From: Verrucomicrobium sp. GAS474
GTDB lineage: Bacteria > Verrucomicrobiota > Verrucomicrobiia > Methylacidiphilales > GAS474
Length of the DNA stretch: 64,000 nt
Direction of reading: 5' to 3'
Assembly: GCF_900105685.1 (NCBI RefSeq)
Contig: NZ_LT629781.1
Location: 3,286,001 to 3,350,000 of the forward strand
The notes beneath the pieces were generated by a model. The model was given only the letters and a program-made list of their open reading frames with translations, did not search any database and had not been told where the DNA came from. The position numbers and the translations under genes were made by a program. This document shows, one piece after another, positions 60,065 to 64,000 of this stretch. Every line of letters starts with the position of its first letter. Within the stretch, counting starts at the first letter, position 1.

Positions 60065-61534
60065 ATGGACGAACTCAGCGAATTGCTTCAACTCCGCCGC
60101 GCCAAGCTCGACGCGTGGCGCGCCGAGGGGACCGACCCCTTCGGCACCTCCTTCCCCGACACCCTCTCCGTCGCCTCGGTCATCGCCGACTTCGCCGAGG
60201 AAAAGAGCGTCCGCGTCGCGGGCCGCCTCGTCGCCCTCCGCGACATGGGCAAGAGCATCTTCGGCCACTTCCTCGACCAGACGGGCAAGCTCCAGTTCTA
60301 CGCGAACAAGCAGTCCCTCTGCGGCGACGCCGCCGACGCCGCCCTCCTCGAATCGTTCCGCCGCCTCGACCTCGGCGACATCGTCGGCTTCGAGGGAACC
60401 CTCTTCACCACCCGGACCGGCGAGAAGACGGTGAAGGTGACGAAGTTCGTCCTCCTCTCGAAGTCGCTCCGTCCCCTCCCCTCGGCCTGGCACGGCCTCT
60501 CCGACGACGAGACCCGCTACCGCCAACGCTACCTCGACCTCATCGTGAACGAGGAGGTCCGCCGCACCTTCGTCCTGCGGAGCAGGATCGTCAGCGAGAT
60601 CCGCCGCTACCTGGAGGAGCGCGGCTTCCTCGAAGTCGAGACCCCGATGATGCAGGCCATCGCGGGCGGCGCGGCGGCCCAGCCCTTCGTCACCCACCAC
60701 AAGGCCCTCAACCTCCAGCTCTACCTCCGCATCGCGACGGAGCTCTACCTGAAGCGCCTCCTCGTGGGCGGCTTCGAGCGGGTCTTCGAGATCAACCGCA
60801 ATTTCCGCAACGAGGGCCTCTCCCGGAAGCACAACCCCGAGTTCACCGCGATCGAGATCTACCAGGCCTATGCCGACTACGAGGCGATGGCCTCCTTCGT
60901 CGAGGGCCTCGTCATCCACCTCGCGCAGACCGTGATCGGGAGCCTCCGGATCGCCACCGGCCCGACCCCCGAGGACGGCAGCCCGCGCAAGACGATCGAC
61001 CTGACCGGGCCGTGGCCGCGCAAGCGTTACCGCGACGCCGTGAAGGAAGCCGCCGGGGCCGACTGGTTCGACCTCACCCCCGAAGGCCGCCGGAAGCGGG
61101 CCGCCGAGATCGGCGTCGAGATCGGCCCCGACCTCCTCGACCACGAGGTGACGAACCACGTCTTCGAGAAGAAGGTCGAGGCCGTCACGGTGAACCCGGT
61201 CTTCATCACCCATCTCCCGAAGGAACTCGTCCCCCTGGCGAAGCAGAACGCCGAGGATCCGAGCGTCGTCGACGTCTTCGAACTCCTCATCAACGGACAG
61301 GAAATCTCCCCCGGCTACAGCGAGCTCAACGACCCCATCGTCCAGCGCTCGCGACTGGAGGAGCAGGTCGGCGAGGAAGTCCACAACCTCGACGAGGACT
61401 TCCTCCTCGCCCTGGAGCACGGCATGCCCCCGGCGGGCGGCATCGGCATCGGCGTCGACCGCCTCGTCATGCTCCTCACCGGGGCCGAGTCGATCCGCGA
61501 CGTGATCCTCTTCCCGCTCCTGCGGCCCAAATAA
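60065..61534 (+). CDS. lysS: Lysyl-tRNA synthetase, class II
   Basis: A 489-aa enzyme. The N-terminal OB-fold anticodon-binding domain (about 55-150, RVAGRLVALRDMGKSIFGHF) precedes the class II catalytic domain. Motif 2 is FEINRNFRNEGLSRKHNPEF, and motif 3 contains GGIGIGVDRLVMLLTGAESI. Normal bacterial length. It is the first of a rightward trio with an MFS gene (2-nt gap) and a DUF374 acyltransferase gene. Confidence 0.96.
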   Translation: MDELSELLQLRRAKLDAWRAEGTDPFGTSFPDTLSVASVIADFAEEKSVRVAGRLVALRDMGKSIFGHFLDQTGKLQFYANKQSLCGDAADAALLESFRRLDLGDIVGFEGTLFTTRTGEKTVKVTKFVLLSKSLRPLPSAWHGLSDDETRYRQRYLDLIVNEEVRRTFVLRSRIVSEIRRYLEERGFLEVETPMMQAIAGGAAAQPFVTHHKALNLQLYLRIATELYLKRLLVGGFERVFEINRNFRNEGLSRKHNPEFTAIEIYQAYADYEAMASFVEGLVIHLAQTVIGSLRIATGPTPEDGSPRKTIDLTGPWPRKRYRDAVKEAAGADWFDLTPEGRRKRAAEIGVEIGPDLLDHEVTNHVFEKKVEAVTVNPVFITHLPKELVPLAKQNAEDPSVVDVFELLINGQEISPGYSELNDPIVQRSRLEEQVGEEVHNLDEDFLLALEHGMPPAGGIGIGVDRLVMLLTGAESIRDVILFPLLRPK

Positions 61535-61536
61535 CG

Positions 61537-62922
61537 GTGAGCACGGAGGGACAGGCAGCGGCGGTCGTGCCCCCGGGATCGGGCATGCCGAAGGGGATCT
61601 GGAACGCCCACGTGTTCCAGTTCTTCAACACCTTCTCCTTCTCCATCGTCATCGGGGCCCACATGATCCTGTACTTCAAGTACCTGGGGGCCTCCGCCAC
61701 CGTCATCGGCATTGTCACCGCCCTGCCGAACATCCTGAACATCCTCCAGATCCCCGCCGCCAGCTTCGTCGAGCGGGTCGGCTACCGGAACTTCGTCCTC
61801 CGGGGCTGGACGGCGCGGACCTTCATCATCCTCGGCATCGTCTGCGTCCCGGCCATCGCCTTCCGCCTCGGCGGGACGACCGGGATGATGCTGATGATCT
61901 TCCTCCTCTTCGCCTACAACTTCTCCCGGGGCATCTCCGCCTGCGGCTTCCTGCCGTGGATGACCCACCTCGTCCCCGAAAACGTCCGGGGGACCTTCGT
62001 CTCCCGGGACCAGGCCTTCGGGGCCGTCGCCTCCTTCATCACCGTCATCGGCGGCGCCCTCCTCTTCCGCGCCGTCACCGGAGCCACGGCCTACACCATC
62101 TCCTTCTCCCTCGCCTTCCTCACCGCCGCCGTCAGCCTCACCTTCCTCCGCCGCATCCCCGACATCCCCGTGCCGCCCGAATCCCGCAGCACGGAAAAGA
62201 TCCCCTGGCGCTCGATGATCCTCTACCGGCCCTTCCTGAAGCTCCTCGTCTACAACGTCGTGGTGAACCTCGGCCTCGCCGGGGCGGGCGTCCTCTGGGT
62301 GCCGACCCTCCGGGACGTCTACCATTGGCCCACCACGGACATCTTCCTCCTCACCTCGGTCGCCGCCTTCTTCGCCATCTCCGTCATCTGGGGCTTCGGC
62401 CGGATCGTCGACCGCGTCGGCAGCCGCCCCCTTCTCGCCTTCTCGGGCCTCTGCCTCTTCGTCCACTTCATGCTGTGGGCCGCCGTCTCGACCCGGCTCC
62501 TCTACCCCCATTTCGCCGTCGTCGTCGTCCTGGAACTCTTCGCCGCCCTCGGCAGTTCGGTCTTCGGCATGGCGAACACCCGCCTCGCCATGGCCACCGT
62601 CCCCGCCATGGGCCGGAGCCACTTCTTCGCCCTCTTCAGCGTCACCATGAGCATCGCCCTCGGCGTCGGCCCGATCTTCTGGGGCATCCTCGCCGACAGC
62701 CTCGCCCCGCTCCACATCGCCCTCGGCGCGACCGGGGAGATCAACCACTACACCGTCTGCTACGTCGGCGTCGCCCTCATCTGCCTTTCCTCCCTCCTCT
62801 TCCTGAAGAAACTCGACGAACCCCGGGCGATGACCACCGAGGCCTTCTTCCACGAACTCTTCGTCGCCACGCCCTGGCGGGCCATCTCCCGCCTCATCTA
62901 CCGGAGACCTCCGACCCTCTAA
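61537..62922 (+). CDS. MFS transporter
   Basis: A 461-aa protein with about 12 TM segments, in the pattern of the major facilitator superfamily (e.g. IVTALPNILNILQIPAASFV in the first half; cytoplasmic loop FVSRDQAFGAVASFI). It starts with a GTG 2 nt after lysS, or at the ATG at 61585, which opens just before TM1. Substrate unknown. The central loop is short. Close linkage to lysS is probably operonic rather than functional. Confidence 0.8.
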   Translation: MSTEGQAAAVVPPGSGMPKGIWNAHVFQFFNTFSFSIVIGAHMILYFKYLGASATVIGIVTALPNILNILQIPAASFVERVGYRNFVLRGWTARTFIILGIVCVPAIAFRLGGTTGMMLMIFLLFAYNFSRGISACGFLPWMTHLVPENVRGTFVSRDQAFGAVASFITVIGGALLFRAVTGATAYTISFSLAFLTAAVSLTFLRRIPDIPVPPESRSTEKIPWRSMILYRPFLKLLVYNVVVNLGLAGAGVLWVPTLRDVYHWPTTDIFLLTSVAAFFAISVIWGFGRIVDRVGSRPLLAFSGLCLFVHFMLWAAVSTRLLYPHFAVVVVLELFAALGSSVFGMANTRLAMATVPAMGRSHFFALFSVTMSIALGVGPIFWGILADSLAPLHIALGATGEINHYTVCYVGVALICLSSLLFLKKLDEPRAMTTEAFFHELFVATPWRAISRLIYRRPPTL

Positions 62923-62939
62923 CCTTGGCCCGACCCTCC

Positions 62940-63578
62940 GTGAAACGCCTCCTCACCGCCCTCCTCCAGGCCGCCATCGTCCGCCTCGCCGCCTTCCTCA
63001 TCCGGCTCCTCTCCGCCAGCCTCCGCTTCGAGGTCGTCGATCAGGGCGGCGTGATCGCCCATCCGCCGCAGGGGCCCCTCATCTACGCCTTCTGGCACAA
63101 CCGCCTCCTCCTCATCCCGCCGATCTACCGCCACTTCTTTCCGAAGCGCCCCGCCGTCGTCCTCGCCAGCCGGAGCAAGGACGGGGAGCTGATCAGCCGG
63201 ATCGTCGGCCGCTTCAACGTCGGCACCGCGCGCGGCTCCACCTCGAAGAAAGGCGGCCTCGGCATCCGCGCCTTCCTCCGCTACATCGCCGAGGGCCACG
63301 ACGCCGCCATCACTCCGGACGGCCCCCGCGGCCCCCGCTACCGCGTGAAGCCCGGCGTCGTCACCGCCGCCCAGCTCTCCGGCGCGGCCATCGTTCCCAT
63401 CACCTACACCCTCGGCTGGAAGAAGGAGATCCGGAGCTGGGACCGCTTCCAGATTCCCCTCCCCTTCTCCACCTGCCGCATCGTCTGGGGAACGCCCCTC
63501 CACGTCCCGCCCGAGCTCACTCCCGAGGAGATCGAAGCCTGGTGCCTGAAGGTGGGGGAGGCCTTGGGCGGGGATTGA
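62940..63578 (+). CDS. DUF374 lysophospholipid acyltransferase-family protein
   Basis: A 212-aa protein with an N-terminal hydrophobic stretch (about 8-30). The motifs FWHNRLLLIPPIY, VLASRSKDGELISRIVGRF and ITPDGPRGPRYRVKPGVV match DUF374/LPLAT enzymes, where the first H and later G-P-R-G residues are conserved. Such proteins act in lipid A or phospholipid acylation (LpxL-like). The start is GTG at 62940 (VKRLLTALLQ); TTG at 62925 is the alternative. A tRNA gene and a plsC-like gene follow. Confidence 0.85.
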   Translation: MKRLLTALLQAAIVRLAAFLIRLLSASLRFEVVDQGGVIAHPPQGPLIYAFWHNRLLLIPPIYRHFFPKRPAVVLASRSKDGELISRIVGRFNVGTARGSTSKKGGLGIRAFLRYIAEGHDAAITPDGPRGPRYRVKPGVVTAAQLSGAAIVPITYTLGWKKEIRSWDRFQIPLPFSTCRIVWGTPLHVPPELTPEEIEAWCLKVGEALGGD

Positions 63579-63673
63579 ACGGTGATTTGTTGAGCTTTTT
63601 TCGACCTTCGCTGCAAATTGATTTGCCAGCCGGAAAAAACTCTTCTACACCTACCTTTCCCATCGCCGGGAAT

Positions 63674-63748
63674 GCGCGGTTAGCTCAGTGGTAGAGCACT
63701 ACATTGACACTGTAGGGGTCGGCAGTTCAAACCTGCCACCGCGCACCA
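63674..63748 (+). tRNA. tRNA-Val (anticodon GAC)
   Basis: A 75-nt cloverleaf with 7-bp acceptor stem GCGCGGT / ACCGCGC, then discriminator A and an encoded CCA. D-arm GCTCAGTGGTAGAGC, anticodon stem-loop CTACA-TTGACAC-TGTAG with anticodon GAC (Val), T-arm GGCAG-TTCAAAC-CTGCC. It reads GUC and GUU, so a second tRNA-Val is needed for GUA/GUG. Confidence 0.95.
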
Positions 63749-63773
63749 CCTTCCTCCCCCCGATCGGGCCCCG

Positions 63774-64000
63774 ATGCCCGATCTCTTCTACCGGCTCTGC
63801 CAGTTCTCCGTCCGGCTCCTCGCGCTCCTCTTCGTCTCCCTCCGCGTCTCGGGCCGGGAGCATCTCCCCCGCCGGGGCGCCTTCATCCTCGCCTCGAACC
63901 ACGTCAGCCACTTCGATCCGCCCGTCCTCACCGCGGCCACCCCCCGCCCGATCGATTACCTCACCTCGGCCGAGTTCTTCCAGCATCCCTTCGTCTCCCG
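63774..64000 (+). CDS. 1-acyl-sn-glycerol-3-phosphate acyltransferase, PlsC family (N-terminal part)
   Basis: An open frame from the ATG at 63774 to the window edge (75 codons). After an N-terminal hydrophobic segment it carries the HX4D catalytic motif in SNHVSHFDPPVLTAA, the hallmark of PlsC-type acyltransferases that acylate lysophosphatidic acid. The remainder lies outside. With the DUF374 gene just upstream, this corner of the chromosome is devoted to lipid acylation. Confidence 0.85.
   Translation, partial: MPDLFYRLCQFSVRLLALLFVSLRVSGREHLPRRGAFILASNHVSHFDPPVLTAATPRPIDYLTSAEFFQHPFVS

Overview
The window is a GC-rich chromosomal stretch from a motile, rod-shaped Gram-negative bacterium. 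The best fit is a member of the Verrucomicrobia (possibly Opitutae). That is an inference from overall gene style; the window holds no rRNA or other decisive phylogenetic marker. The Gram-negative envelope is shown by LptD (outer-membrane LPS assembly), a Lol-type lipoprotein exporter and flagellar P- and L-ring proteins. I see no insertion sequence, prophage, CRISPR array or plasmid signature.

Layout. 1-9800: the N-terminal part of UDP-glucose dehydrogenase, then lptD, a quinone/enoyl-reductase-like MDR enzyme, rlmN, a GT-C-like membrane protein, a McsA-like zinc/UVR protein, an ilvE-like aminotransferase and a lolD-lolC/E ABC pair. 9834-17271: an uninterrupted leftward cell-shape cluster, mreB-mreC-mreD-mrdA(PBP2)-rodA, followed by an RNase E/G gene. 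17444-19454: aroD and a secreted CE7-type esterase, convergent around a perfect 41-nt palindrome. 19504-53048: about 33.5 kb almost entirely devoted to motility, all leftward. 53248-64000: a zinc-ribbon protein, pterin dehydratase, DEAD-box helicase, rmuC, a GT-C membrane protein, a GT2 glycosyltransferase, a DUF2059 protein, then lysS, an MFS transporter, a DUF374 acyltransferase, tRNA-Val(GAC) and the start of a plsC-like gene.

Flagellar region in transcription order. flgB-flgC-fliE-fliF-fliG-fliH-fliI-fliJ-motE-like-fliK-(flgD-like)-flgD-flgE, then a strong hairpin terminator. Next fliL-fliM-fliN-fliO-fliP-fliQ-fliR-flhB-flhA, then a small membrane protein, fliA, motA, motB and a Cys-containing orphan. 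Then flgF-flgG-flgA-flgH-(48-aa ORF)-flgI-flgJ-flgN-flgK-flgL-fliW-csrA. A membrane coiled-coil orphan and cheD-HDOD follow. The first half keeps the Bacillus-type fla/che gene order, and the ring and hook-junction genes follow as a separate block. Flagellin, fliD, fliS, flgM, flhF, flhG and the core che genes are not in the window.

The most unusual signal is regulatory. Both large structural blocks (flgB and flgF) begin with a good -24/-12 (sigma-54-type) promoter at exactly the same distance from the start codon: 15 nt between the GC doublet and ATG in each case. That predicts nearly leaderless mRNAs with 4-nt leaders. A related AATCGG-containing motif lies about 75-145 bp upstream in both cases and may be an activator site. 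Small uncharacterised genes embedded in the flagellar block (27381-27527, 31146-31532, 34019-34330, 43536-43952, 21064-21792) are the best candidates for undescribed motility parts.
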